A stretch of DNA of 64,000 nt. Origin: Lanius collurio (lineage: Eukaryota; Chordata; Aves; Passeriformes; Laniidae). Of this stretch, positions 22,401-36,500 are shown in pieces (position 1 is the first letter of the stretch; every line of letters starts with the position of its first letter). The translations under genes and the position numbers were made by a program. Below the pieces are notes generated by a model. That model worked only from the letters and a program-made list of their open reading frames with translations, searched no databases and was not told where the DNA came from. The DNA lies in assembly GCA_020086605.1 (NCBI GenBank), contig JACBWW010000021.1, positions 590,209 to 654,208 of the forward strand, written 5' to 3'.

Positions 22401-23440
22401 ATATTGCTTCCAGAATCTTTTGTTCCCCCACTCCAGATCCCCATCACTGAATATCTATTCCTGTACATCTTTGATCAGCCAAAACCAACCAAGGGTTATA
22501 TCCCTTCCATGGAGGAGGTGAGGAAACGCAGCAGCTGACACTTAAAAGCCAAAGGAGTCTGGAGAGGCCAGTAATGGGCTGCCTACATCCAGGGATTGAG
22601 GTAAAGGACACAACATAGGCTTGAGATGGCCACCAAGGACAGACTTCTTGGGGAAGGAAACAGAGAAGGAGGAGATAAAAAGTGAAAAGATAGCGACAGG
22701 GAACAGGAAGAACACGAGGAAGATGTTTTACAGTGGACAGGAAGCATTTGTTTCACATGGACTGGGAAGCAGGAAGATCTCCAGGAAGGTTTCCCAGGCA
22801 TTCATTGTAGCTAGAACACACACAGGAAATTTCCACCCCCAGCTTTTGCAATGTTTGACGTGGGAGGCAAAGTCTGAAAGAGGTGCAGCTCTGCGATAAA
22901 ACTTTACCACTTAGCTGTCCCTACAATAGCGGTCAGGACAGACAGGGAAGTCCACCCCAATACACTCTCCCTCTAAGCCCCTGCCTTCCGGAGGTATCCA
23001 CAGCCCCTCTGAGAGCCAGCACGCCTACTGAGACGCTGGGCAGATCTCTGTGCACAGCTTGGGGAAATGGGGCACAAGATGAGGCTGTTCCAAGTCTTGC
23101 TGCCAGTGCCAAGCCCATTCCCTCGATGCTGTCTCGAGTATCAATGGTGCAGCTCTGCCATACACAGTGTGGCAGAAAAGGGCCAGGAATAACATCTCTC
23201 TGCAGAATCTGTGTCATTTCTAGCGGGCAAGCAAAGCAAAAGGATGGGAGGAGCATTTCCAGGCACACAACACCAGTGCAGAGCGCCCTGCCAGTCCAAG
23301 GGCACCTCTGTTCCTGCTTGGTGCTGCTCCCTAAATCCGAGCCTGCTGCCTGCAGTCACTGCAGTCACTGCCTTTCACTTGCTGCGGCTCCCTCCTGAGA
23401 TTTGCCACTAGCTTAACAGAGTGCACGTTGGAGAAGGTCC
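19485..23440. other. Unique non-coding sequence
   Basis: No recognised gene or repeat family. AT-rich around 20,100-20,400, mixed elsewhere. Open frames are short and unremarkable. Confidence 0.4.
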
Positions 23441-23700
23441 CCCCGCCCCTACCCTCATGCATACCCAATCAGGCCTCCTGATTATGCAAATTAAATACAG
23501 TAACAGCATCACCACCAATACACACCACACACACCTTCCCCCTCCCACACTTCTGGCCCGCCCCTCTCCAGCACAAAAAGGGAGGGGGGGTGAAAAAGAG
23601 TAACAAACCCTTCATTCATAACCAGAAACATTAATTATACGTAATGATGGGCAGTCAACTCCCTGAAGCATTTGCATAATTACTAATGCTAATGGATTCA
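23440..23700. promoter_or_regulatory. Candidate enhancer with two octamer (POU) motifs
   Basis: A perfect octamer ATGCAAAT at 23484-23491 and its reverse ATTTGCAT at 23670-23677 lie 186 bp apart. They are accompanied by homeodomain cores (AAATTAAAT, ATTAATTAT, ATAATTAC, GCTAATGG). Between them is a C-rich/G-rich tract (about 23540-23592). The arrangement resembles developmental enhancers bound by POU/homeobox factors. The motifs are certain; enhancer function is inference. Confidence 0.35.
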
Positions 23701-26700
23701 GAGTGCCTCTCTCCTTCTTGTGGAAGAAATTTAATTGGGAAATGCATAGAAGCATGAGGAGGGGGGAGGGTGCTCGGAGTGGTCTGAAGTGGCACATGCA
23801 AGGCATAGGAGCTCTCTGGAAATGGAGGAAGAAACCTGGTCACTCCCTCTTGGCCCCTGTGGCCAACCTGCCTTTTCTTCCCTTGCCTGCTCTAGCATCA
23901 CCCCCATTTCTGGTGAGCAGGCAGAGAAGAGATTGAGGCATAGGATTAGAGAGCATCCAGGTCACTCATCTTGATCCCAAGGGGATTATAAAAATAAGAT
24001 TTAATGAAATTAGGAAATTCTCACTCAGGTGCCTCAAAGACAGCAAGTACTAACACATACCATTTGCTTGGCAGGAGGATTCCTTGGGCCCTCTGGCCCC
24101 ACAAATCTCCAGTAACTGTGTCTTTCTCTCTTCCCCTACACATGCTGGTGGCTGCTGAACTTCCCTGAGGCAGAACTTGCTGCTTTCTCCCCACTACCTC
24201 CAGTTATGCTGCCACAGGCCTCAGCTCCCTTCCCAAGCAAAGGCAACTGCCTCACAACAGCAAGAGCCAGAACCTCTCCATGCCCTCAAGGAATGTTTTT
24301 TCCTCCTTCCTAGAAACTTAATAATGGCTAAAGTGCTGTCAAATCTGGGACTGGGCTACCATCCTGTGGTCTTCTCAGTCCCCAGACTTACTCCCTCTCA
24401 CAGTTCTCCAGGCCAGCACATCCCTACAGCCACAATTTGGGAAGGGGTGAACAAGAGTTCACGTGGCCATGTTTTTGTTCTTCCACCTTCTTGCATTTAT
24501 TCCCCCTCTCTGGAGTTTGGCACTGGGTCAGGGTCTGTCCTGCAGACACACACAGTGCACAGGAGGGTCAGCTGTGCACCCACTGCCCTTGCCCCCTTCA
24601 GGGGGCTGAGTTCCTGAATGGAGATAAGTTTTGCATTGCACTGTGAGCAGCTGGTGAGGCAGCAGATGGCTGGGAATCTGTAAAAGTTAAAAAAACCCCA
24701 AATTTAAAAGTGCCGCTGTCACAGCCCCAGGTACTGCTCACTTATTCCCAGTGCCACCAGACTCCGAGTGCATATCAAACAGGGAACGTGCCCTTGGAAT
24801 CGCCATCAGAGGCAGCTGTGCAAAACAGTGACAGGGCCACTCTAATGTCCCCAGCCAGGCGGCTGAAGAGGACGCTCTGTGACAATAACAAAGCTCTGCA
24901 GCACCACAGAGGGACAATCAACCCCTCATCTTGCCCCCTTGCCATCCTTCAGCAGTGGCACAGCCCCCCAAGGGACTGGACACCAGTCATTGCTTTATTG
25001 CACTATAAAGCACTGTGCACACCTTTGGCAGTGCATAAATAATGGCAATAATGTGGTCCCTTGAGCAAAGCAGCATTTCATCAGCAAGAAAACTGTCCTC
25101 TCTCCCTCTTAACATTCCAGTGGGTACTGCTGGCAGCCCCTTGCTCTGGGAGAGGTTTGCACATCTGCTTTCCATTGCAACCACCCACAATTCAGGGAAG
25201 GTCTCGGCTGGTTTTCATCTTTCTCTTGTCAAAAAATTTTGGTTAACTTTTAATACTTGTGAGGACCCGAGCCAGGCAAAAAGCAGCTTTGGCAATGAAT
25301 CTCTCTCCTTCTGACTCCTGACTTGCCTCAGCAGCTACTCCAAGCCTGAGTCCCCATTTTAACACCACCAATAAAACAAAATCCGATTGGCACCTCCAGA
25401 ACCAGCGCCTTAGGCAAGCCTGAAATGGAAAAATGTTTCAACTATCCTTGTCTACTTTTGCCAGCTCACCAGGGACCTCACTGGAAACCTGCCAAATTCA
25501 GTAGAAGCTGCAGGTTTCCAGCACCTTCACAAAACAAATGAACAAAAGCCCTCAAGGAGTCCAGCTTATGACATGCACAGAATTGGTGCACATAGAGACA
25601 ATATTTTTTACTCAGGCATGTTTGAGTGAGTGATTCTTTCTGAGAATATTGTTTTAGCTTTAAGTGATTCAATGATAACAAATTCTGTATTTTACCAGTA
25701 TACTTTGTTCACTCTGGATCCCCCAAATCCAGGGAGGTTAAACTATTTTCCTTAGGAGAAATCCAAAGTCTAAGATCTCAGCCTACATTTCCCTTTACTT
25801 TGTGGGCTTTTTGTTTGGGGGGTTTGATTGGGTTTTTTTTTTTTAATAATGGCACATTTGGATATATAGATATTTTGCCTGGATTACAGAACACTTTGAA
25901 ATCTGGGGCACATTAGATCCATTTTCCCAATACAGTAGAAATGCACAGAAACCATGGGGTACATTTTCACTCCCTCCAGCTAATCTCAATGCAAAGAGTA
26001 GCCCAGCACCACTTCTTTTAGAAAACATCCATTTTTTATTCATTTATCACTAGAGAAAGGAGAAGATTGAAACAAAGAGAAAAACTGCAAAACCCCCCAC
26101 TAAGCAGTGTAACTGCTGATTAAACCTTGTCTCAGTCAAGAGTTCAACCTGAACACAGCTAAAATTTTAGCAAAGTTAATCTACACATTTCCATTGAGAG
26201 AAAAACAAAGCTTTTTAATCGTTGTGTGAAGCCTGCACCAGAGACCAGAAATGAGAACCATGAAGGTAGTTTTGTTCAATGCTACCCCAAAGCTCTGCTC
26301 TTGGCTTTGTAACCCTGCTAAAGGTGAGAAAGAACAATTCTGCAGGAGTTTACTGAGACAATATGAAAAGCAAACAAGTGCCACAGCAAGTATTATTTCA
26401 TTTTATTGCACAGACTCAATGCTGTCATGTGCAAAATGGGTTTGAGGGCTCTCAGACTTTTTAAATGAAGGCTGCCCCAGAGCCCTGTGACAATATTTGC
26501 CCAGTCTCAGCTGCCTCTGCGTGGAGGGAAGCTCCATCCCCGTGCTGGGAATTCCTGCCTGTTCCTGATGCAGCAGGAGAGCTGCTGGCAGCACAGCAGA
26601 AATAATGAGCTCTCTTACAGCTCAGGATGAGAAATGGACACGAGTTTTTGGGGACAAAAGGGAGCAAAGACTTCCTCAAAAGCCAGCACAGGCCCTCCCT

Positions 26701-26866
26701 CCAATCCTGCAGCGAGGATAGAGCCTGAGAATGAAGAAAATCAATGAGTACAAGTTGAAGGACTGGAACTGACTGAGAAAGGTACTTCAAATGCTCACTC
26801 CCCCAGAGATGGTGTGGAGTGACTCAGGCTGCTTTGCAAAGCCTGCTTCATTTCCCCAGACTTCCT
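23701..26866. other. Unique non-coding sequence
   Basis: No gene or repeat family recognised. G-rich tract at about 23758-23770 and a T12 run near 25830-25842. Confidence 0.4.
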
Positions 26867-26909
26867 TGTTGTTTGAGATCAAGGGTTGGGTATGTGATCT
26901 CAAACAGCA
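26867..26909. repeat. Inverted repeat / hairpin
   Basis: Arms at 26871-26881 (GTTTGAGATCA) and 26895-26905 (TGATCTCAAAC) pair perfectly across a 13-nt loop. Two or three further pairs and a G-U extend the stem to about 15 bp. It is shorter than a typical pre-microRNA stem. Confidence 0.6.
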
Positions 26910-29880
26910 GTAGTTCATATTTGTACAATAGCCTCAAGACCAATGGACCCGAAAAGTCTTCCCAGATTTCATCCAGAGATCACCTCAACTACCACAGCAA
27001 GACATTTAAAAGATAAATTCACACAGATTATCATATTTTCTGAGCCTGTTGATCTCTAAATATTATTTTTGCCCCTATATTTACCATGGCCTGAATCCCA
27101 AGTCCCACTATCTGGAGGATTGCTAGCCCATGGACCAGAATAACCCAGAACAAAAAAATAGAGATCTATAATAAAAAATTAATCTGAGAATTATTTCCTT
27201 CCCTTTATCTTGCTCAGGTAACAACCTCAATGGCACTGCCAGCAGCACTACAGCAATAACTCAAGACAGATCTCCTGAAGATTTGGTGTTTTCTAAACTG
27301 AGTGGAGAAATTATTTTGCATGAATCATTGAAGGTGCCTATAATTGTGACAAGACTCGTGATAGGTTTTGCAAAAGTTTCTCTGTTGCTTGTGGTGGACT
27401 CAGATGAGACACAGCACACAAACAAAACCTTGTAAAGGTTAGAACAGAACATTTCTGAAATGGATTATTGCCTGCAAATACAGAGTAACAAAGTGGCTTC
27501 TGTGAAACCACAAAGGCACGCAACACCACTATTTAGTTGCTTGCACAGAGCTCTTGAATCAGTAGCAAATTAAATAAGGTTGTTCCTACAAGATTAACTC
27601 GTAGCTAAAACGCTGCATCTTCATAAGGCAAAATCTTTGTTTATTGACAAAAATATATTAACTTTTTCAGTACAGGAAATAAAGACATTCTAGAGAAAGA
27701 CAGTTTTATTTGCTGTCTCTGATGTTCCAACCTTTGGAAATATAAAAGTATTTTCAATAACTATAATTCCAAAGCTGAATGGGAAGCAACTCATTGTCTT
27801 CATGATGACTTTGAAAGCAGCACTGAAACTTCATTTGGAATATTTTTAAAAGTTAAAGATTTACTGTAATGCAATTATTTCAATATTGGCAAAGTGTCTC
27901 CACTTGTAACTGGTAATGTTCATTTGTACATGGAGTTGTAATTCCCAAGGCTAATGGAATACAGGAATATATCATATAGCAAGTATCCTATGGATATATC
28001 ATCCTTTGATCAAGGAGGCTGCATTGGAAAGTTTTAAATCTTTTTTAACTCGCCTCCCAGAGTGATTCAGCTTTCCCACAGGGCCCTTGCACGTGCTACA
28101 TTTGAAAAGGGTTTTTTTTTAATGTTCTTAAGCTGCTGAGAGTGACTTTGGTGCAGTGGAAGAAAATCAGATTGTTCAGCAGCAATTTTTAAGCTCTTTC
28201 AGGCTGTCCAACACAGAGAGGCGCTTCCAGTACTCCACACTAAGGGTCCTTTCACAGCATGCTAAAAGCTTTTTAATGATAGAGCTTTTAAAATTAAAAC
28301 AATGGCAAAACACATTAAAGCTAAGTTACAAAAGGGAGTTGAAGAGAAATTATTTGACCATAATGGCAACTTTAATCTCCGAACACGCTGTATCCCAAAA
28401 AAAGGAAAGGAATTGCATTCAGCATTATGCATTAGCTCTCAAATATCTGCCTTCATATTTCAATTAATTCTAGAGCCTTAATCCAATTCAGCCCCTGATA
28501 AAAACTGTTTGCTCCTCAGGAAACCATGAACATTACTACTCCAAGGCCAAAGTTTCACAAAAAGCTCTGTGGAGCTGCACCTTGACCACAGCACATACTG
28601 AGAGCAAGCTGAAAACATGAGCACAGGCTTCAGAAATCCTGCAGTCACAGCTGGCCAAAGTTCTTTGAATTCTGGGTCTCAACTCCAGTAGTGTACCTCA
28701 TGTCCTTCCCTTTCCAGCAACAGAAATAACATCATCCTCAAGAAACAAGCCAGGGTAGATTGCAGAAATAGTGACTCTTAATGCAGAGTTTCAAATTAAA
28801 GTCAATTTCAATTATACATGTAAAGAGTTTTGTGAAATCATTTCAAAAAACCAAGTTACATTGAAATGCATTGGGACCGCTAATAAGTGTTTTATTTTAG
28901 ATAAAAATTGACACTTAGGGAAATTGAATTTTATACTTGCAGGCAATGGAAAAGCAGACTAGAAATGTTAAGGAAAACAGTTCTTTAAAATGCCATTTAA
29001 AACAATTAGCTAAGCAAGGTAGTTGTGTTAATTCTGTGATATTAGGGCCCCAACTGTGTCTAGTTTCCAATCAATGACAGATAAAACTAGTGTACAGCAT
29101 TTCCTCAGCCCAACAGAGCAGAGGACCTCCACACTGCACAGGCTTCCAGCTCCAGAGAAGCCATTTCCACACCCTCAAATACACCAGAGACACAGCCCAG
29201 GGAACTTTCCTGACCTGGCAAAAGGGAATTAGTGGGAAAATCACCTTTCCTCCAGGCCTTCTCAGACCATATGGGCAGAAGGAAGCCCTGTAGGACAGTT
29301 ATTTTTTGGGTGGACTCTACTTTCAGCACTTGTGCTTCCCAAAGGTGAACCTTTGAGTGTTTTTAAAACATGTATTTTGTCACAGCATTTGAACCTTTTG
29401 CAACAACACTTTAAACATTTGCTTTGATGCAAAATTTGAGGTTCTTAGCTGCTTCTGAACAACAAGGCCCACAGAACTAAGCACACCAGCCACAAGACCG
29501 TGCTCTTCATCAGCCTGAAATCGGAGCAATCGCCATCCTTTCCATTTCACAAGTACCACACAGCTTTGTGTCACAGTAAAACCCAGTGAGAGCTGAAGCA
29601 CAAGCACCACCACCCTCTGCCACCTTATTGAAGGCTCTGTCCCTGAGCTGCTGAGAGCTCTGCAATCCAAGGGAGCTGCACCTTGGAGCTGCTGGGTGCT
29701 CACTGGGCCTTTATTGCAGCACCCAAAGCTCCTCACAGACATGCCCCGACCAGGTCTGTGCAAATGCAGAGCACAGCCCAGAACTGCACCCAGGCTGGCA
29801 CACAGAGGCAGCATTCTCACAGCTGCCCTGCTTAACAAGGAGCCTGGGTTAAATGCTTAAATAAAACCTGGGAAATCTGT
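26910..29880. other. AT-rich unique sequence
   Basis: One of the most AT-rich parts of the window. A 152-codon minus-strand frame (29380-29838) has no domain I recognise. No repeat family recognised. Confidence 0.4.
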
Positions 29881-30060
29881 ATTCCAGGCATGATTCCACC
29901 GCAGGCTTCCTGTGTGACCTTCGACAGGTCATTTAAGCGCTCAGTATAAACAAGACTGGTACCACATCTCCTATCTGCCTTGCCTATTTAGACCTTCAGC
30001 TCCTCAGACAGAGACTGTCTCTTACATGCACTGAGCCTGTAACAGTTGGGGCCTCAGGTA
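29881..30060 (+). mobile_element. Degraded MIR-like / amniote SINE remnant
   Basis: Phrases match the MIR/CORE-SINE logic: 'cttcctgtgtgacctt' followed by 'caggtcatttaagcgctcag', then a downstream 'tttagaccttcagctcctc' and 'agagactgtctctta'. These are typical of amniote-wide SINE copies seen in reptiles and birds. Highly diverged, no target duplication visible. Confidence 0.5.
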
Positions 30061-30514
30061 ATTATGTGCCTTGCAGTAGTTAACAGCAACAATGCATGCA
30101 GCAGTGACTTGGACAGGGATGCACTACCCCAAAAACATTGCAAAGGGAAACAATACAAAGCAGGAAGTTGTGGGTGAGCAGAATAGGGATATTATCGAAT
30201 GCAAACATATTTTTGAGCTCTGTGATCAAACTGGAAGGCAGGTTTTGGGCTGTAACGAAAGAAATCATGTTATTACCCACTTGCACAGCCTGACAGCACA
30301 GCCCCATGCCGAATGCATGAAAGCTTTCCCTTTCTATTATGCTTAGGGGCTGTGATGGAAACTCATTTTTTCTTCTTTTCATAAATAAAACCATAAATGA
30401 CTAGCAGCCTGGAAAGGCAAAATCTTGCAGGGGGGAGCTGCTCTCATGTTTTATCAATGAGGAAGCAGAGCACTGGGCATCATGATTTGTCTGTCTGCCT
30501 GTTTTCATTATCTT

Positions 30515-30532
30515 TTTAATGTTAACATTAAA
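30515..30532. promoter_or_regulatory. 18-bp perfect palindrome, HNF1-like
   Basis: TTTAATGTTAACATTAAA is its own reverse complement. It contains the half-sites of HNF1/POU-homeodomain recognition (GTTAAT...). It may be a dimer site or chance. Confidence 0.35.
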
Positions 30533-33500
30533 GTCTTCTGGAGACTGTATTTAAAAAACCTGGTGTCGAATGACTATTTGAATAGAGATGAAATGCACCT
30601 TTGAGAATAGCAGGTAATAGCAAGGCTTTGCTTCTACCTGTGGGCTGAGAAATGAGCTGTAATGTCAATGCTGGGGGCTGCTGGAAAATTCTTTCCTGTT
30701 CCAGGTTCTCTCTGTTGTCTTGTCTCCTTCAACCTTTGCTCAACAGCAGCTGAAGGAGAGAGTTTGGGGATCCCAAACTGCAGCACTTTCTGCCTAAGAA
30801 GGACCACGAGATGCTGTGAGTGCTGCCCCAACCACTCACAAGCTGCTTCCAGGTTACCATCCCAGTCCATCCACTGGAACTCAAGTGCTCAGCGATGCTC
30901 TGAATAAAAGGGAGGTGCAGAGGTAAAAACAGCTCTGCTTTTATACCCCTTTCTTATACTGTATATAGCAGAGTCTGAAACCCTTAGGCCAGCTTTTGTT
31001 TTGTTGATTTTTTTAAACTTTATTTGGTTGTTTTCATTCCTGTACGGGTTTCTTTTTTTATTAGACATTGAGGTCTTGTCAATCCTGTTTGTCTGGAAGA
31101 TTTTGTGGATGGGTAGAGAACTAATAGGCTTAGGATATCAGAGGAACCAATAAATTGCAAGAGCCCGACAAAAATCACAAATAGATTTTTATCTAAAATG
31201 AGGCAGTTGCTTAAAGGGTACCACAAAGATGCATTTTACTAACGTAACAAATGTTCAGGCCAGCTTTTGCTTAGCAGGATGTGCAGACTGCTTAGGAAAT
31301 TTGCTTCACAGCCCACCCAAAACCACTAAGGCAAGTGCAAAACCCATATACACAGGGATTTTTAACAAGGAATAAGCAACTTTCCTGCAAATTCCTCTAC
31401 TCCTCTTACTGGTTTCTGACAGACTCTCCCCAGTTTCACCAGTGCATTCTGTGCAAGAGCAGCTGATAATTATCCTCTGTTGGGCATCAAAACCAGAAAT
31501 GATGGGTGAGATCACTTATGCCACATTCCCTTTTTTCATACACACATATATGTTGCTTCAGCCCTTCTGTCACTGCTCTGCTACAGAAATATTGGCAATG
31601 GGAAACAATTATCTGCTTGTGCCCTTCTGTCCCTCCTGATGGAGATGGAAAAAACCATGGAAAAGAGTGAAAAAGATTTCCAAACTCTCTGAAGCAAACC
31701 TGCAACCTCTGAGCCTCCTGAAACAGTTATTCCCACATGTGTAGTGTACAGATGAAAGAAACTATTTGATTCCAAAATCAAAAACCTGATAAACTCTAAG
31801 GAAAAGTGAAAACATCAGAGCCCAGAAAGTGGACCATTAATCCACAAATGCTATCTGTGAGTGACAAGATTACTTCATTCCTGTGTTTCTTCCTTGCCTT
31901 CTTCCCAAAGGCCCATCTACAGACCCAGTTCCTATCCAGGAGCAAGGGTGTAGGTTGGACTCCCACCTGACTACACAGAGGAGCCAGTTGGTTATGGGGG
32001 GAGCCTGATTTCTTGTGGAATCTGTGATTAAAGATGCTGTACCCCAACTGCACTTGGGCAGGTGCTTATGTGCACAGAAAACTCATTAAGTTGATAGTAA
32101 AACTGAAAAGGAAATCATTGGGATCTAAAGTGCAGGACTAAAGATGAACACAGTCCCCAGTGTGCTCCTGAATCAGGGCCAGGATAAGCAAAGAGCAGAG
32201 AAAAGGGAATTATTTCAGCTTTTTTCCCTTCTGGATGCTCCATATGCTCCAGCCAGCTGTTCTGGGTTTGTTCATACTCATTAGAGTGGGTATGTGTGAC
32301 AGACTCTACCTCCCTTCAGAGTGACTCAATCATACAGGGTCTCAAATGGTTTGCTGGAGGCTTTAACGCAGGTTGTGTCCCCCCCCCAGAGCACCACAAC
32401 AGAGCTCCACATTCCCCCACCTCTCCTCCTGTCTAAATCCAACAGCTCTAACAAGTCCCACTCTGTTAGGTGTGGTTGGAGGAAGGCTGAGTGACTGTTC
32501 TGCCTGTTCAGCCAGTTTCCTCCTTCACCCACTGCACACCTGCCACCTTATATACATTTTGGCTACCAAAGGGAACATACTTCACTAAAACAACAAGCTA
32601 ACTCGTCTGGGGGAAGTCAAATTTATGGCTAAGAAACTGTTCTGAGAAACAAATTCACAGGCTCAGAGATTTCACTGTCCCAGAGCCAGACCTGCTCACC
32701 AACACTCAGAAGCATTCCCAGGTAGTTCTGCCTCCACCACTCCAGCCAGGTCACTGTCCCTTGTGAGTCCCCAGCTCCCCACTGGATCCCAGAGGGAGCA
32801 GAGGCTCAATCAATAACCCAGCATAAGCTTTCCACAGCACACAGCCAAACCCTGAGCTCAGGGCTGAGGAGGACCTTAAACACACAACAGTGGTTGGCAC
32901 ATCCCAGATCAGACCCATCATTTATTCCCCATGTCTCCCCTAGCAGAAGGCCCCTCTGCTAGGAAAGTCTTTGGGGTTTAGTATTCTGTCATTTCTTCCA
33001 GAAACTGCTGTGCCACTCACCCACAGTGGGTCTGAAACACGATGACAGAGAATTTGGCTGCTTTCCTGCTACTGTCCCAAACAATCACGTCTCCAAAATA
33101 CTTGCAGCCTTCTCAGAGCCTTTCTTTTCTTATTACTTCACCCATTCAAACACCAGAAATCCCTTCCCCATCATTTTTTCCAGTAGATTTCCCTTCCAGT
33201 GGCTCAGAGTGGGTCCTCCCACTGTTCCCCCACATGTTGTCTCTCAGCTTTAATCAAAGTCACTTCCTTATTTCCCATCTGATTACCCAAGCGCTGCCTG
33301 GCCCTCAGCCACCCTCAGAGCTGGCATAAGCAGGTGCAGCTCTGACAAAGTGACATCAATCCATGTGCACCCTGAATTGGAGTTGTCTTGCTGATGGAGA
33401 CGTCTTGATCCCAAGCATTTCTGAAAGCAAAGTCGCATGGTTTGCACATGTGACTGAAGCACAGGAGAGGAGGCAGCTCTTGCCTCTTTAACCTATGCCA

Positions 33501-36500
33501 GGGATCACCAAATGAAGAATCTGCCTCGTTCTGTACACCTTCTCCCTCTTTTGCACTCTTTTCAGCTTGAGTGTTGGGTCAGAGGGATAGATGAGGCTGT
33601 TGAGAGCTCCTGTGGTATCAGCAGAACCTTCATTTACACTTCTCACAACTAAATCAGTCTTTGTGCTCTCCCTTGTTGTCCCATTACGAGGTTCTCCCAT
33701 TTGAGTCACTTCCCAGCCCAAAGGGTGAGGTGCTCCCTTCAGGGCCTGGCAAAGGTGTCAACAACAAATATCTGACTTTTCTGCACCACTCTTGCTACAG
33801 CACTACACAGAGTGGGCACAGAGGGACATAGCCTGTCCCTTGCACCTGCAGCTTGCACCTGGCAGGAGGTACCTGTGACTGCACTGTTGCAGCAACTGGA
33901 ACCCCCTGAGAAGGGGAAATGAACTGATTCCCCTTTCTAGCCTGGTTCCCAGCTGACTGGAAGAAATGCCTGCCTGCAGATTCATCTTCTGGGAGCTCCC
34001 AGAGTACCAGAGCACATACAGATACAAACCAGAGCCTGTTTTTTAGAAGATATATTTGTGCCAGAAGCCTTGAAAGTATTTCTAAGCTACAAGCAACACT
34101 CTGCTGACTCGCATTTCCACTGAAAGCCATTCAGTTTTCAGAAGCATCAATGATATCTGCCCAGGGACCTTCAGTTCTTTGAGTTATTAGGTTTGCTTTA
34201 CTAGAGAAGACAACACAAAATCCTGTGTTTTGGACACCAACAGGATTTGAGCGGCGGAACTCCTTGTTTCAGGGGGCTGGATGCTATAAATTCTTGTAAG
34301 TTGAAAGAGCAACTGGATGAATTCAAGGGAGAAAACCCCATCTAGAGCTACTGAATGTAGGAAATGACATTTGGCTAAGATAGTAGTAAATTTCTGGAGA
34401 TGGAGAGAGTATATTAAGAGGCGTCACTACATGCTTATCCTGTTCCTACATCCACCCTCAGGCATCCACTATTTACCACTGCAGGAGAAAGAACACTTGG
34501 CTGGCTGGATGCTCTTATTTAGGCTAATGCAAGCAAAGCACCCTTGAATACACCTGTACATCTAAACTCACAAAACACAAACCCTCACAAACTTCTCCAC
34601 CATCACCACACTGCACCAGGAGCTACAAAGAGCCGCAGTGTCATGATGAATGATTTGCCTCTTGATTCACTTCAGAGAGAGCTCCTGTCTGGGGTTAGAG
34701 ACCTGCCTTTACCTCTATTACCTTAAACACCCAAGGGAGTACAGGAGAATAGTCATCCCAAACTCATTTAACAACCACCCAGAGTGGAGAGCATGGCCAG
34801 AAGGCAAGTGGCCTCAGATGAGCTGATTTCTCTCTCTCCTTGAGAGCAGTGACTGCGATACCAGCACCAACACACACAGCTGCACTCTCAGTGTATCTGC
34901 ATTTCTCAGCTTGGATGGGATGAATCCAAACTTCAGCAATATACACAGAGAACAGAAACTGCACCTCGTTGCCTTGTATGATGAAGTCATGTACTGCTGG
35001 AGGCTCAGTCTTCCATCAAAACAGTTTTTGAGGAATTACAGACAGCATCTCTGTGACTAGCCTGAGAAGGGTTGTTCTCAAACACTCCATTGTCTTGGGC
35101 CACTGAAGGCAAGTTACCTGATCAGAATCACCCCTGCTTTTGACCAAAGGAAAAGCAAACAACACCAGAGTCCCACTGTGATTCTATGGAGAAGGATGTG
35201 CAAAGAAGGCTTCCCAAGGTCATGGCTGAGAAAGCACATCCACAGCTGCAGTAACAGCTGCCAGGCTCTGCCAAGATGCCTTTGCTCAGGAGGTCTCTGG
35301 GAAATAAAGGACATCACTGTGAGCACAGGGACTAGGTATGGACAGCATGTTTCAGGCTCCTATGACGTGGGCACAGATAATAAAGCCCACCTGCTCATTC
35401 CCTGCACACAGAGCTGTGCACCATCCCTTCAGATTCAGGCAATTCAGCCTCACGTGGGAAAAACAAAGGGAGGTGCTAAAGGCCAGAGTTTTTCCTTTTT
35501 TCCTTGACAGCTCTGAAACACCAGATATACCACAGCATCTGGCTAAGCAGCCTGGCACATGCTGTTGCTCCCTTGCCAGAGAGACTGACTGACAGATTAG
35601 ATCAGACACACAGATAATGGGCTGGGACATCTTGAAGCCCCATCTCAAGATGATTCCTGTTTGCAACATTAATCTCCAGTGACAGAGGGCCCCCCAACAT
35701 GCAGAAACCAGCTGTGCAGCACTGTAAGTAGGACATCATGTCACACATGCTAAGGGGAACATGAGGGACTTCTGAGCACGTTCTGAGGGAACATGCTAGC
35801 ACAGAACATCCCAGTAAGAAACTCTGCCACTGATTAGAGGAAAGGCTGAAGGGGCTGTTGTGAACAGGGAAGTACAACAGAGAAGTCCCAGGATACAGAC
35901 GGGAGGGTTGAAGCCTCCCTAAAGACAGCCTGTACGTAACCCATCTCTAAGCTTCCTATCAGTAGATGTACAAAGCACTTTCCTGTCACTGGGAGATCTC
36001 AGATCTCTAAAATGAATGCCAAAGAGCAGCCACAAAATTAAACCTTGATCAGGGAGGGTCGTCTCCCACACCGCCCACGTTGCACGCACAGCGATCCATC
36101 AGCCCTGTCGCTCATGGGCCGGCTGCAGCCACAGCCTCTCCCTCCAAGTTCCAGGTGACTTCTGCCTGATCTCCACTTCAAATGCTCCATCTCTTGCCCC
36201 TCTGTCCTCCCTGGTGGCACATCCACCCTCTGCTTCTGCCACAGAGCTATGAATCATGATAGAATAATAAGCTCGTTTATGAGCTGCACACAAGCCCAAA
36301 GGACCAAAGAGCGGAATAAATCGCTACAAAGCCCTCTAAGCCGATTTATTCATTCAACAGTTTCTTGCTTTGACTCCAGCCTCCTCTAACCAGTGTCCAA
36401 ACATTGTGGTGGTACAACAGGAAAAACAGAAACCTTCTTTCAAGAGGTTCATTACTTTTGTCTTTTCGAGATCAAGAGATGAATTGACTTGAGCAGGATT

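Noticed and set aside
29380..29838. 152-codon minus-strand frame considered as a retrocopy
   Set aside because: No recognised parent protein, poly-A tail or target duplication.
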